Made by a program: the position numbers and the translations under genes
Shown: one piece after another, positions 33,014 through 44,964 of the stretch
How the letters are laid out: each line of letters opens with the position of its first letter
Position numbering within the stretch: the first letter of the stretch is position 1
From: Lineus longissimus
Lineage: Eukaryota; Nemertea; Pilidiophora; Heteronemertea; Lineidae
Assembly: GCF_910592395.1 (NCBI RefSeq)
Contig: NC_088317.1
Location: forward strand, 13,456,001-13,520,000
Reading direction: 5' to 3'
Length of the DNA: 64,000 nucleotides
Notes under the pieces: generated by a model
Databases searched by the model: none
Told to the model about the DNA's origin: nothing
Seen by the model: the letters and a program-made list of their open reading frames with translations, nothing else

Positions 33014-33417
33014 ATCTGACAAAAAAACGCCAACTACAGTGGTACAATTTATTTGAAAGACTCTGATGTGATCAATAATATTGGAAAAGCAAACTAATAG
33101 ATAATCAAAGACAAGTTGTTATTTGTTAGCTTGCTCGTGGCTACGTAACTAATGAAATGGTCCAGGGATCATGTGCTCACCTCGGGTAATGTAATGCATG
33201 TCATTTGCAGTGGATAACAGTTTCTGGCTTGTTTCACCAGTTTTGATTTCATTGAATAATATTACTCTTCTCTGCTCAATGGCACAAAAGAAAATTACCG
33301 GTACCATCTAAGTATAGCATTGTGGTTATAAAGTTAACTGAATTTCAGGGTTATTGAAGAGTATACATGTCACATGGAAATTGGTTGACATCTTTTCAAT
33401 AGTTTAGGAGTAATAGG

Positions 33418-33812
33418 ACTTCGTTGGATTTTCAAGATGGCGGCCTGGCGGCCATATTTGTCTTGGGATTTAATGAAAATTAGGGATATTGATAAGAGTA
33501 CATAGATACATAATCACATGAAATTTGGTTGCAATTCGATCATTAGTTTCACCCACCATAAATATATCGTCACTCTATGTACAACCATTAGCTTCAAAAA
33601 GGCAAAAACCGATTTCCAAGATGGCCGCCTTGAGGCCAGAAAGAAGGTCATATCGCGAAAACGAAACATATGCCTGGGCATATTGCCCAAAACTACTATC
33701 ACACCAAGTTTTAGCCATCTAGCCCTAGCGGTAACGAAACGTGCTCCGCTAACGGACGACGACGGACGACGGACGCCACGGTATCGCATAAGCTCCCCAG
33801 GGGTGAGCTAAA
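33418..33812. repeat. Dispersed repeat with GACGACGGACGACGGACGCC motif
   Basis: The block carries two CAAGATGGCCGCC-type segments and ends ACGCCACGGTATCGCATAAG CTCC. I recognise this style of ending from repeats common in marine invertebrate genomes, but cannot name the family. The overlapping ORFs are not genes. Confidence 0.45.
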
Positions 33813-33839
33813 AACGAACATTATCTTTCACTTTTACAG

Positions 33840-34131
33840 CCCATCCCCTCCAACCGTAATGACATGCTGGTCAGCCAGGAAGAAATGGAGAACGTAGATG
33901 CTGAGGTTGAGGACCAGATCGCCGAACTCTGCCAGGGCCTCCCAACCTACTGGGCAAGGATTTCAAAGGAGGAGAGCACTCACATTATATCCGGCCATCA
34001 CTTCAGGATGGGGTTTCTCTGGCAGTGCCTCGGCTTCTACCAACGGCCACGGTCGTGGTAGTGCCTCTGGAAGCGCCGGTGCGGGCTCAAACAGCGGGAG
34101 CAGCAATGCTGGCTCCAGTAATGGTATATAA
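33840..34131 (+). pseudogene. BRICHOS gene last exon, frameshifted
   Basis: After the acceptor CTTTTACAG the frame reads PIPSNRNDMLVSQEEMENVD and AELCQGLPTYWAR, matching the end of BRICHOS (second conserved Cys, then Y-W). Soon after, the sense switches by one base into a Gly/Ser-rich tail (GRGSASGSAGAGSNSGSSNA) ending at 34131. The first frame instead stops at 34061. A 1-nt indel between about 33990 and 34030 is inferred. Such GS-rich tails could be the mature aggregation-prone region. Confidence 0.6.
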
Positions 34132-34372
34132 AGATAGTTCATCTAGCAGCTCTAGTGGACAGGGAAACTGAATATTTAATCTCAAGTGATGACGATCTCA
34201 TTAAAGAGGTTCTGATTTTAACCCGAAAACAAGACAAAGTACAAAGTGGGGATTTTGACGATGTATAGTGGAGCGGAGTGTTGTTATCATAATGTCTGGT
34301 ATACCCTGAGACAATGAATCAAAATATTCCACCTGGCTTAATGACGTCAACCAAGTCGTTCTCCGGTCAAAA

Positions 34373-34735
34373 ATGTCTTACTTATTGTGTGTTAAGGAAC
34401 TCCAGGGCAACGCACCACAGTACCTGGTTGATATGATCAAGGTCAGGCAGCCCATTTCACATCGGTTATGTTGCGACTCTGAGTTGCTAATTGTGGTGCC
34501 CCGTACGCGGTGCGTAACTTTTGGTGACCGTGCATTTTGCTTGGCTGCCCCAAAACAGTGGAGTAGTCTTCCAAGTACTGTAGGAACGGCCGCAGGAAAC
34601 ATCGGCCAATTTCAGTCACTACTCGAGTGCTACATTTTTAGGGAGTGTTTTTCTTTGTGAAGCGCTTGAGAGTATGCTTGGTTAATTCGAGCCCTATATA
34701 AATTTTCTAATATTTTTATTATATCATTATTATAA
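34373..34735 (+). mobile_element. LINE 3' fragment (CR1-like RT C-terminus)
   Basis: APQYLVDMI, VPRTRCVTFGDRAFCLAAPK and QWSSLP are the conserved C-terminal RT landmarks of CR1/L2-like elements. The sequence ends at TGA/TAA-rich DNA with a CCCTATATAAATTTT tail. Strongly 5'-truncated. Confidence 0.8.
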
Positions 34736-36681
34736 AATCAGACGTTTTCTATCTTGTGATTCTATAGGACACTGCCATTTGACGTTTTAAGAATAGATTT
34801 TTATGTAGTCAACGCATACATGTACATGTATATAAATGTATATTCATGCAACAGTGAATAATCAGGTCTGTGCCCCCCCCCCCCCGTTCAGCTGTCTGGG
34901 TCTGACCGCTGCGCATGCATCACGTCGAAGACCTAAAATGCATTTACAGGGGCTTGATGATAATGTTTTGAATTGTTGAATCTTTGGTGACAGCCACTGG
35001 CAATCGGAACTTTTTACAATAGTTTAGATGTTAAAATTCATGATTAGATATCAATGATGTTATCATTGAACACTGTCTAGCATAATCCTTCTAACGTTTA
35101 AACACTTGACTGTGGTTTACTGGAAACGGCCAAATTGTCGTGAGCGATTTGATTTCGCGGGTTTAGACAAAAAGAGCGAAATAAAAATCGCAAAATGCAT
35201 TCTAATTTTTAAACGGCAACTTACTGAACATTTCTTCGAATTCGCGAAAATAAAATATATTAAGTTAAAAAACTTTCGAGAAATGTTCGCGAATCGTATA
35301 AATAGGTAAAGAGGCGCAGATATTTTACGATTTACAGTATAATTACTGGCATGAGATTCGATCGTATTCTACCAAAATGATTACTGATACTGTAATAAGA
35401 AATAAAAGTAAAACGATATTCTTGATGACAAATAACAAGCCTATCGGCCTCAGGTTCACAATGGGATTGGTTAGACCACAGGCCACTGAAACTTAGGTAA
35501 TATCGAGAAGGGGGCCACAGCCCAAGTAAGGTCTAAAGGACAACACAACAGAGCAACTTCCTTTTCCCAAATGTCATGTAATGAACTTGTCATTGCAACA
35601 ACTTCATCTCGACTATTTTGTCCTTCTGGACGCCACTTTGACGTGAATTCAGAATTTTCATGAATAGATTATTTTGGTGAAATAGCAAAAAACTTTCTGC
35701 GGCAACCCGCTTGAAAGAGACGAAAATCAACAGGAGAGCCCTCTCGTAACAGGGTATTGAACTAAAGTTGTCACGGACCCGATCAAAACTCTCGATCAAA
35801 GTTGTCATACTACAGACAAAGATCGCTAAATTATGAGTTATGTTCTTAAACTCATACTTATCCAAGTTACTGGTTTTGAATACAATATTCCGCCGCCAAA
35901 ATGGTGTTATTTAGACATTGTTTACTGCGAAAGATTTCTAGGAATTTGGCAAGTTTGCACATCGACATCTGACCACTGAAAAAGCGCGAGGTCACATGAC
36001 CTACAAAATGGTGGACGAATTATAAAATGCTAACAGAGATTTCTTCCAAGTTCAACATTAAAATTGTCAACAAAAAAACCTCTACGGACTTGATCTTCTC
36101 TTTCAAAAGATTGGATACATACTTTACAACATGGGGATGACAAAGGTATAGTTGTCATTAAAATAGGAGCAATCTTACGGACCAAAACGCAACTGTACGT
36201 GTTCGTTTCAATATTTATTATCCTGGCCTTCGATTAAACTTTACCGCCTTGAAAACTTAGAAGGCGGTCCGCACTCATGGAAGTCAATGACGCAATACTC
36301 TTTAAGAACACGTCGAAACTATCCTCAACTATCCGCTTTTTGTGGATTGAAAATCTGGAAATCTTTTTGCCGCGATCTTGTTTTTACTCACCTTCGACTT
36401 GACTGCAATGGTTCTCTGCTATCGTCATCTTCACCTTCTGTCAGTGTGTGCATTTCAATGCGAACATCCTGAATAGATGTAAAAAAAGAATTTGTAAGAG
36501 CACTAACTGGTCTGCCTCGGCATTTCGTAGCATGGTAACGGAATAAATATGGCATGGCAAATAACAGTCAATCAAGGATATCCGAACTGCGAGTCGTCGG
36601 CGAACGATCTTTTTTGACTTGACGCCCGCCGATTCGACTCCATCTCGACTGGGGTACTGACCGCACTCATGCTATCCCGTA
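34736..36681. other. Non-coding, no gene recognised
   Basis: The AT-rich block with CGAA/CGCG-rich words at 35100-35340 ends in ACGATTTACAGTATAATT and may be a decayed small element. I see no supported gene. Confidence 0.35.
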
Positions 36682-37450
36682 AGGTAAAATGGGGTAATTG
36701 TGGCCCCGGTGTAATTGAATTCCCGCCCTGGCTATGTGTTTGATTGATAGCTCGGTAACCATGGAGTTGTTCAGCCCACTCAAACATGGATATAAAAGAG
36801 GAAACTGCGAGTCAGACACCTGCACAAATAAAGTTTGGTTTGAACTTTATGCAGCTATGAATTTTCCAGACCTATAGTGCATTGACAAATTTGTAACAAG
36901 GTTCAGATGATAGTATTAAAATGCTGTATGCGGTATTTGATGTCACTATTATCAGTAAATTAGTCAGAGACACTTATTAACACGAGGTACCCTTGGAGTA
37001 TTTGTAGCTTGTTGGCTATTTGTAGCCCGTTGACTCGGGGTATTTGTAGCCCCCACAAATGGTTCGATATAACCTGTCGTAAATCATAAATCATTGATAT
37101 ACTAGGTTTTTTCGTTCTTTTTCCTGAATTATATCATGTGATCAAAAATGTTTTTGATATAGACGTAATGTAAAACCTTGGTACCAACAATGATACTGCA
37201 TTTGGCAGAGTACCTCCTCGGTATCAAATTACGTTGCAAAGAAAAGTTTGTTGACCAGACACACTGCCATGGAAGTTACCTGAAGGGATGGTATCAATTA
37301 AAACACTTTAGATAGATGGTAGTCTGTGTCCCCCTTTCAAACTTTTTCTAACTGCTGCTGTCTCTAGGTAAAGCAAACCATTGATACCATTGACCAATTT
37401 ATCATTGTATTACCACTATAGACCATTGGCATTATTAAGGGCAATATTAC
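36682..37450 (+). mobile_element. TA-flanked TIR element, diverged partial copy 1
   Basis: It begins AGGTAAAATGGGGTAATTGT after TA and follows the complete copy at 39187 through shared blocks (CGGTAACCATGGA, AACATGGATAT, GGTATTTGTAGCCCC, TACCAACAATGATAC). The right end is not found. Confidence 0.65.
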
Positions 37451-39184
37451 CCAGCTGTCGGCTGCCCAGTCACCTCCTATTCTACTTATTTAAGTAGTTT
37501 CCATTAACAAATAACACAAAAAAAGCAAATTTTCAAAATCTGACTGAATTATCGCTCTTTGCCACATTGGATTTAGTTTCTAGGCCACAGTAATTAACCA
37601 TCTAGGCTGCCCTACTTAGAGTTCCGGCAATCAACCGCTGACCTGGCATGTCTTGGGTTCATCCATAGTACTTATTATACTTGCTTCCTGGATCGGGTGA
37701 CTGCAGTGTGACTGTGTTCGTCTTGAAAAAGACGTTCTATGCTACAAAGTTCTGCAAGATATTTTCCGCTAGTGAAATATGTGTGTTTGGATTAAGCTTT
37801 TAATTAATGATCTCTGGTTTATATGGACACAATTCAGATACAATAACCAAGAGAAATTAATCATCTTTCAGAAACAGTAAAAAGTTTGATGTCAGAATTT
37901 ACTTCCCTGATCAACTTTTTCAGTTGAAAGTTTCTCAATTTATAAAGTGGCGGCTATTTGTTCACAAAACCGGGGCATTTGTCAAAGTAATAGTGGTACC
38001 TAACTGCGTATAATAAGTTGTATTCAAAGTCAGAGACATTTCTTATGGATGTTATAAGCAAATCATAGGTCTTTGTAATCCTGACATTATACACATTTAG
38101 ATTAAACCCTCTCTGCCATATCTAGAATTATTGAAATCTGATGACTTCATGTCTGGAAGACTAAAATTCATTCACGATTTCTTAGAAACTGTAAATGAGT
38201 ATTTCATGTCACAGGATGTGCAAAATTACATTTCATTCAAAAACAGATATTGAAGCAATTGATCTTCCCTGTCTGAAGAAGTTGAAATCACCAGCAAAGT
38301 TAAAAATGATGATGTATAAATTCACAACATGAACGTAAATGCAATATTCACAACACAGTAAACAGCCGACCTTTGTGTTTCAGCATGTTGCTATACGTTT
38401 ATCGTCTATTATAATTTGGCAAAGAAAAAACCTCTGGTAAACAACTGATCAATAAAAATTTTAAAATGTTAGTTATAGTGGCCGGAAAAATTAAGTGTAA
38501 AGCTACTCATCTATTCTAAATTGTCCTTCTCCTTAAGCGTTACAACCTCGTCTGCCCCTTCCTTTTGATTCAGATTATTTCCGCACACCTCTGCCCCCTT
38601 CTCCCTTATTTCTGGGTGGTTGTCTGCATGGTGCTCTTTTAGGATTGACACATACTACTGCAGTCTGTTCGGAATGGTACAATTAACTCTCCGAATTCTA
38701 TTCATTTCGGCGTGTATTGACTCGCCTTCTCTTTCCCCAATCAGACCAATGCCAGAGTCCCATAACTTTATCCACGCCAAGGTCAGGGCTACTGATTGTA
38801 CTCAGCCTCATGTTGCAAAACCCAGAGCATAAATAAGAAGAACAAAAGACATGCTGACATAGGGCTATGACTGATTGGGGAGGACATATGGTTGTACACA
38901 CACAGCAAATAAATGTAGAACTCAACTCCGCAGACAAGCCAGAGTCTTTCAAATAAAGAGGCAGGCAACTAGGAAACGCATGGCTTCAGCATCAAAGCCG
39001 ACGCCCGTTTCGGAAGACGAGCGTTGGGACAGAGCTCTCTCGGGTCACTTGGTACACCAAAGCCAATTCCGCACAACTGGACTTTGAACAATTCTTCGAT
39101 CAGCTGAACATGGCCATTACAAACAACCGTTTTAAAGCAAACGCCTGTTCCAAAGTGACTGATCTCTATAAAACTATTTAGATA
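37451..39184. other. Non-coding, no gene recognised
   Basis: About 1.7 kb. A short block AGTCTTTCAAATAAAGAGGC near 38943 recurs at 41029 (AGTCTTTCAAATAAAGAGTC). Confidence 0.35.
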
Positions 39185-39186
39185 TA

Positions 39187-40477
39187 AGGTAAAATGGGGT
39201 ATTTGTAGCCCCGGTCTAATTGTAGCCCCCGGCAATGTTTTTGATTCATATTCCGGTAACCATGGAATCATTCACCCAACGCAAGCATGGATATGAAAGA
39301 GGTGACTCTTGAGTATCACAAAATAAAAAGTTTTGGATTATGCAACATGTTATGTAAGAGCTTTGTCTATACGAAGTAAACAAATCAGACACATGCACAA
39401 AAAAAGTTGGGATCGAACTTTTTGCATGTGTGAATTTTCCACACTTACAGAGCATCGATGTATTTGAAGCTTGGTTCAGGTGATCAGTATCCGAGTGTAG
39501 AGAATGTTGTATGCAGCATTTGATGTAATTAAAATGTATCAAAATTACATTTTTCAGAGACACTTTTCTGACCAAGGTACCCTCGGGGTAGCCGGTTGGT
39601 TCGGGGTATTTTTAGCCCCTATATATAGCTCAATATATCCTGTCATAAATCATGAAGATGCTAGGTTTCTTTATTCTTATACCTGAAGTTCATTATTTGA
39701 TCATAAATCTATCCGATTTAGATACAATATTAACCCTTTATGTACCAACAATGATACATTTGAGGTTTCATACTAGTTTATCTAGCATTATTTCGAAATA
39801 ATGATAATATTTTCGAAGTTACTGGTGTCTCTAGTTAAAGCCACGCCATTGACTAGATAGCAGCTTTTTTATGGTACATTGCATAACCACTAGTGATGCC
39901 AGCTATAGTTGGAGTTGATACATGACCCATACCTGAAACTAAAGTGTTTAATGGAGCACGACAAGACCGTCAGTTAATTCAGAATACAACAGAGGTGATA
40001 AATAGAACTGTGTGTTTTTACACCAGTTTAAAATCAGCCTGATTTGCGACGATATTGTTTAAATTGTTGGTAAGTGATTGCATCGAACATCACTTAATGT
40101 GTTCAATAAATACATTTTGATACCAGCAAAATCTCGTCGTCAATCTCGATTTGAATAATATGGAAAGTGTTATTACCAATAAAGACCATAAACCTGTGAA
40201 AAAATGTTCTTATTCATAAAAAAACATGCAATTTTAAATTTTAGTCAGGGGCTACAAATACTCCAAGGCCACGGGGTATTTGTAGCCCCTGAATACGAGT
40301 CTTTTATTGTCTCTCTGCAGACGCATTGTTTTAGATTAAGTGCCCTAAATTGCAGACTGTAAAATTGGAAAATGTGCCACTACAAGATGCAGGCCGGTTT
40401 TAGTGAATCTGCCTGGAAATATCTTGCGTAACCAAAGTTATAGCTGAAAAAGGGGCTACAGTTACCCCATTTTATCT
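39187..40477. mobile_element. 1.29-kb non-autonomous DNA element, TA target
   Basis: The left end AGGTAAAATGGGGTATTTGT and right end ...CAGTTACCCCATTTTATCT form TIRs of about 26 bp, flanked by TA on both sides. Internal copies of GGGGTATTTGTAGCCCC occur. No transposase is seen. The TA duplication fits Tc1/mariner-like elements. Confidence 0.75.
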
Positions 40478-40764
40478 TAATGTCAGAGAGAACATTTATA
40501 TGAAAAGTGATCTTTCACATATTGCCTTTCGACGGTTTTGAGGAGGAGTGATGGCATTGGTTAGAAAATAATTTTCGAAAAGCGTTTTTCTACCCCACAT
40601 CATTACACATTTTTGTGGTTAGCAGTTTAGTATGTTGTCGGTGCTTAACATACCATCTAAGGGTATCAGATGGTTCCATTTGTTCTCAGTTAATGGGATA
40701 GTCATATCGTATTAAATTTGACCGACTACAACTAGTTTTATAGCAGGTTTAATTCCGCGTTCGC

Positions 40765-41766
40765 GGTAAAAAACGAGAAAAAAAACATGAAAAAATGCAA
40801 AACGTCTTGTTTTTTGTGGTTAGATGTTCACATGTTAAAAAATCCCATTTTATGTCAATTAAAAATTTTCTAATTTAATGTAACTGTTATTTAATGGGAT
40901 ATTTGATAGCTTTGTGATTTTGAAGCCCAGTTTCTAGTTTATTTAGATTATAAAACTATTCATATTCCCATCGATGAGCTTGTTTTGCCACACATATAAG
41001 CGTAAAGTGGCGTGAGGTTAAACCAAAGTCTTTCAAATAAAGAGTCAGGTCGCGGCAAGTTTCCTTCGATCCCACAGCTCTCTCGGACAATTAACTGGAA
41101 GCTATGATGAAGCCCTTTTTAATACAGCTACAAACTGAGCTGAGGTGCAAAACAATGATGGAACGACCAAAATTCAACGAATAATATTCCCTCTGCACAT
41201 GGTAAACATGATTTATCCGGTTACAAATACATACAATAAAAATTATATTGTTGAGAACGATCTAAGAATTTAGGCAGATGTGTTTATTAGCTGCTAATTG
41301 CCAAACATAACAATAATCAAATTAATCACAATTAAGCTGCATGCACTCTCATCTGTTTGCAATTTGTTGTAAAAAAAAACATGATCAGGTTGTAATCAAT
41401 GGCAACATATACTGTAAATTGTTTCTCATGAGGTGACTGAAAAATTGATGTACACATGATAAATGTTTGTAAGGTTTAAGCCAAATTGCGTGTTCAACGT
41501 ATAAGAACGGTATACCTCACACCACTTTGCGCTTATATGTGTGCAAAAACAAGCTCATCGATGGGAAAATGAACCGTTTTCAAATCTAAATAAACTAGAA
41601 ACTGGGCTTCAAAATCACAAAACGATCAAATATTCAATTAAACAACAGTTACATCAGGTTAGAAAAAAGTTAATAGACATAAAATGGGATTTCTAAACAT
41701 GTGAATATCTAACCACAAAAAACGAGACGTTTTGCATTTTTTCATGTTTTTTTTCGTTTTTTTCGT
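40765..41766. mobile_element. Foldback element with about 250-bp inverted arms
   Basis: The arm 40765-41017 is the diverged inverted copy of 41515-41766 (ATGAAAAAATGCAAAACGTC, AAACTAGAAACTGGGCTTCA, GAGCTTGTTTTGCCACAC among the shared blocks). About 500 bp of AT-rich spacer lies between. It is non-coding. Confidence 0.85.
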
Positions 41767-42432
41767 TCAGGTTGAGCTAAAATGTTGGTCTACATGTTCA
41801 GCTGCACCCTCGCGGTTTTGGTGAGAAAACCAATTCCCGTCGGCAAAAACCAATTTTCGTCCGCAAAATCGCAATTGTAAATTATTAAAACTCATATTTG
41901 TTTGTTTTGGGGTAAAAAAAAACTGAAAAAGAGTAAGTTATAGAGGACACATTGTGCACGAACCGAAAGCCAACCAACCAATGAATGTACATGTAGCTAA
42001 AATAGACATTTGCTGAGAACATTTGACTGAAATTAAAATATACATATTCGACGAATTCGACTGAAAATGCTTGTACGTACCTCTTGCCTCGACATCGCAC
42101 TGCCGTCTCCTCTGCAGCCTTTTGAAATCTAAAGGTTATTTCATAATTTGTCCAGTTTATTCTGAGTGCCTTTTGGTTTGTGCGCAGGTCAAGTATCGGA
42201 TCAGAATTATATCCGATCCGCGATAGCAGGTCATGTGATCTTCGAGATTTCGTGGGAATTGAAATTGTAAACAAACGCAGTTGCGCAGTTCAAATTGTCA
42301 ACAAATGCACGTCGGTGATTGCGGACGTGGGTTTTCCCGGTGTTTTGGAAAGGGTTCCTTGAAGGGAGACTATAGGTAGGAGCTGGGGGTGAAATTGGTG
42401 AGGTATTCATTTTACTATGTGCAGTTAGGGGC

Positions 42433-42774
42433 TTTTTCATTGGGAATTAACGTCAATTAACAATAACTTGGCGATATTTTATAATCATAAATAAATACAA
42501 CGAGCAGAGACGATCGAAAAACCAACTTTTATTTCGTTCATGGCCTACAGCCTAGGGCAGGCCAACAGCGGGTCATGTCGGCATGGGGGGGGAGGGGAGG
42601 GGGAGAGGACAGATTTTTCATTGGGAATTAACGTCAATTAACAATTACTTGGCAATATTTTATGATTATAAATAAATACACCGAGCACAGACGATCGAAA
42701 ATCCAACTTTTATTTCGTGCATGGCCTATATAGCCTAGGGAGGCAAACAGCGGGTCATGTCGGCATACATGTCC
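42433..42774. repeat. 181-bp tandem duplication, two copies
   Basis: The unit from TTTTTCATTGGGAATTAACG to GCGGGTCATGTCGGCAT is repeated with period 181. The second copy runs into LINE coding sequence on the minus strand. Confidence 0.85.
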
Positions 42775-42870
42775 AAACAATTTCAGCTTCCGTCTTTTTA
42801 CGGTGGTCAGGAGTGTCTCGTGCGTTCCACATGTTGATATGGATGAATTTCTACAGACCCACAAAAACAC
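42740..42870 (-). pseudogene. LINE RT C-terminal fragment
   Basis: The minus-strand frame reads CGTHETLLTTVKRRKLKLFG then HVCRHD, the conserved tail segment of a LINE RT (K-R-R-K-L-x-x-F-G-H-V). It is a short remnant, opposite in strand to the endonuclease fragment that follows. Confidence 0.65.
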
Positions 42871-42926
42871 GACATCAGACTTTTTGGGTTTGAATCGGTC
42901 TTAGGGCCTCATTTAATAGCTGAACC

Positions 42927-43085
42927 TGGAAATGACAACGGCAATAAGCTGCCAATTCGACGATTGTATTCAACAATCTTGTCATTGGTGGGAGCCTCTT
43001 CCCTAACAATAGACACAATGACAAGCCAAACGGGTACTTGACTAAGAGCCCAGACTGACGGAATTCATAGCAGTAAATGGTAAAC
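42927..43085 (+). pseudogene. LINE endonuclease fragment, first half
   Basis: It contains NDNGNKL at 42930, then, after a frame change, NNLVIGGSLFPNN, and TKSPD near 43050. These match the apurinic/apyrimidinic endonuclease domain of RTE/CR1-type LINEs, where N-x-x-G...N-L-V-x-G-G-T/S-x-F is typical. The match continues into the minisatellite, whose unit encodes the next motif. Confidence 0.65.
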
Positions 43086-44190
43086 CAAGCAGGGACAAGA
43101 GCCAAGATTGATCACATCCATATCAGTAACCGGCAAGCCAAGCGGGGACAAGAGCGAAGCTGATCACATCCATATCAGTAAATGGTAGGCCAAAAGGGGG
43201 CAAGATTCAAACTTGACCACATCCATATCAGTAAATGGTAGGTCAAGCGAGGACAAGATCCCAGGCTAGATTGGTCACATCTACATCTGCAAAGGGTAGA
43301 CCAAGCGGGGGAAATAGCCAAGATTGATCACATCCGTATAAAAAAATGGTAAACCAAGCGGTGAAAAGCGCCAAGATTGCTCACATCAATATCAGTATAT
43401 GGTAGGCAAAGCGGGGACAAGAGCCCAGATTGGCCAGATCCATATCAGTAAATGGTAGGTCAAGCGGTGATACGAGCCCAGATTGGTCACATCTATATCA
43501 GTAAATGGTAGGCCAGGCGGGGACAAGAGCCCAGATTGACCAGATCATATCAGTAAATGGTAGGTCAAGCGGTGACAAGAGCCCAAATTGCTCACATCAA
43601 TATCAGTAAATGGTAGGCCAAGCGGAGACAAGAGCCCAGATTGACCAGATCGTTATCAGTAAATGGTAGGTCAAGCGGTGACACGAGCCCAGATTGGTCA
43701 CATCTATATCAGTAAATGGTAGGCCAAGCCGGGACAAGGGCCCAGATTGACCACATCCATATCGGTAAATGGTAGGTCAAGCGCTGACAAGAGCCCAGAT
43801 TGACCACATCTATATCAGTAAATGGTAGGCCAAGCGGGGACAAGACCCCAGGTTGACCACATCCATATCAGTAAATGGTAGGTCAAGTGGTGACACGAGC
43901 CCAGATTGGTCACATCTACATCAGTAAGCGGTAGACCAAGCGGGGAAAAGAGCCCAGATTGACAAGATCGTTATCAGTAAATGGTAGGTCAAGCGGTGAC
44001 ACGAGCCCAGATTGACCACATCCATATCGGTAAATGGTAGGTCAAGCCGTGACACGAGCCCAGATTAGTCACATCTACACCAGTAAACGGTAGGCCAAGC
44101 GGGGACAAGAGCCCAGATTGACCACATCCATATCAGTAAATGGTAGGTCAAGCGCTGACAAGAGCCAAGATTGATCACATCATCCATAAA
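43021..44190 (+). repeat. 53-bp minisatellite derived from LINE endonuclease sequence
   Basis: About 20 units of 53 bp with core GTAAATGGTAGGCCAAGCGG and ACAAGAGCCCAGATTGACCA then CATCCATATCA. Units differ by a few bases (TGACCACATCC or TGGTCACATCT types alternate in places). In the frame of the following endonuclease fragment the unit reads QIDHIHISK, the conserved D-H motif of LINE endonucleases. The period is not a multiple of three, so the array has no reading frame. Confidence 0.9.
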
Positions 44191-44191
44191 T

Positions 44192-44355
44192 TGGTTTTAT
44201 ATGTATGTAAAGCGCCAGTGACAATTTAATTTAAAGCAGCGCTACATAAATTATTATCATTATCATTGTTATTATCATTGTCATTGTCGTCGTCGTCGTC
44301 ATCGTCATCGTCATCGTCATTGTCATTATTATCATTATTATTATTATTATTAAAT
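44192..44355 (+). mobile_element. CR1-like LINE 3' end inserted in the minisatellite
   Basis: The sequence from AAAGCGCCAGTGACAATTTA to GCAGCGCTACATAAATTATT matches the 3' end of the LINE at 672-1958 (minus) closely. A microsatellite of ATC, GTC and ATT follows. It splits the last minisatellite units from the rest. Confidence 0.75.
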
Positions 44356-44620
44356 CCTTCAGTAGACGGTAAACCAATCGGGGACAAGAGTACAAATTGA
44401 TCACATCCATATAAAAAAATGGTAAGCTAAACGCGGAGAAGAGGCCAGATTGACCACATCCATATCAGTAAACGGTGGGGACACTCACTACTGGAATGCC
44501 AAACATATCGAGGAGCTGACATAGGAAGCCATGAGCTTGTGATAGCCAGTGTGAGGTTAGAACAAGCTCGGAGAAAGAGAGCAACTACCACCTAGAAACT
44601 GGACCCAGATGCACTGGAAG
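44356..44620 (+). pseudogene. Last minisatellite units and LINE endonuclease fragment, second half
   Basis: Two more 53-bp units lead into QIDHIHISKRWGHS, then CQTYRGADIGSHELVIAS and VRLEQARRKR. This is the end of a LINE endonuclease domain (R-G-A-D-h-G-S-D-H is the family motif, the second D being E here after a deletion). A TAG follows at about 44596. The ORF after it (44626-44964) has basic residues but no motif. Confidence 0.75.
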
Positions 44621-44964
44621 ATATCATGTGGCAACGCACTACATACAGAAGATGTGTGACTGATGAGCACCTAAACAAACAAGTTGTTGCAGATAAATCA
44701 GTAAAAGACAGTTGGAAACATCGGCGTGTGACAAGAGCAGCGGAAAAGAAGAATCATACAAGGAACCGTAGAGCACAACCTGGGTCTCCAACAAGGAAGA
44801 ACTTGCTAAAGAGGGAAAGGGCCAAAGGAACTCCTTGGCATGTAAATATTAACCAAGTTTGGGGACTTTGTTCTGTCTTATTCTTTGTCAGAAACGACTT
44901 TGAATGTATTCTTCCAAATGTTAGAGTTATTTTTAGAGAATATTCTCAAAAATGTGCTTTTTGA

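Noticed and set aside
43021-44190. CRISPR-like array
   Set aside because: Repeats are contiguous 53-bp tandem units without spacers, in a eukaryotic genome, and the unit derives from LINE coding sequence.
44626-44964. 112-aa basic ORF after the endonuclease fragment
   Set aside because: No motif and a stop separates it from the LINE frame; it may be eroded LINE sequence but this cannot be shown.
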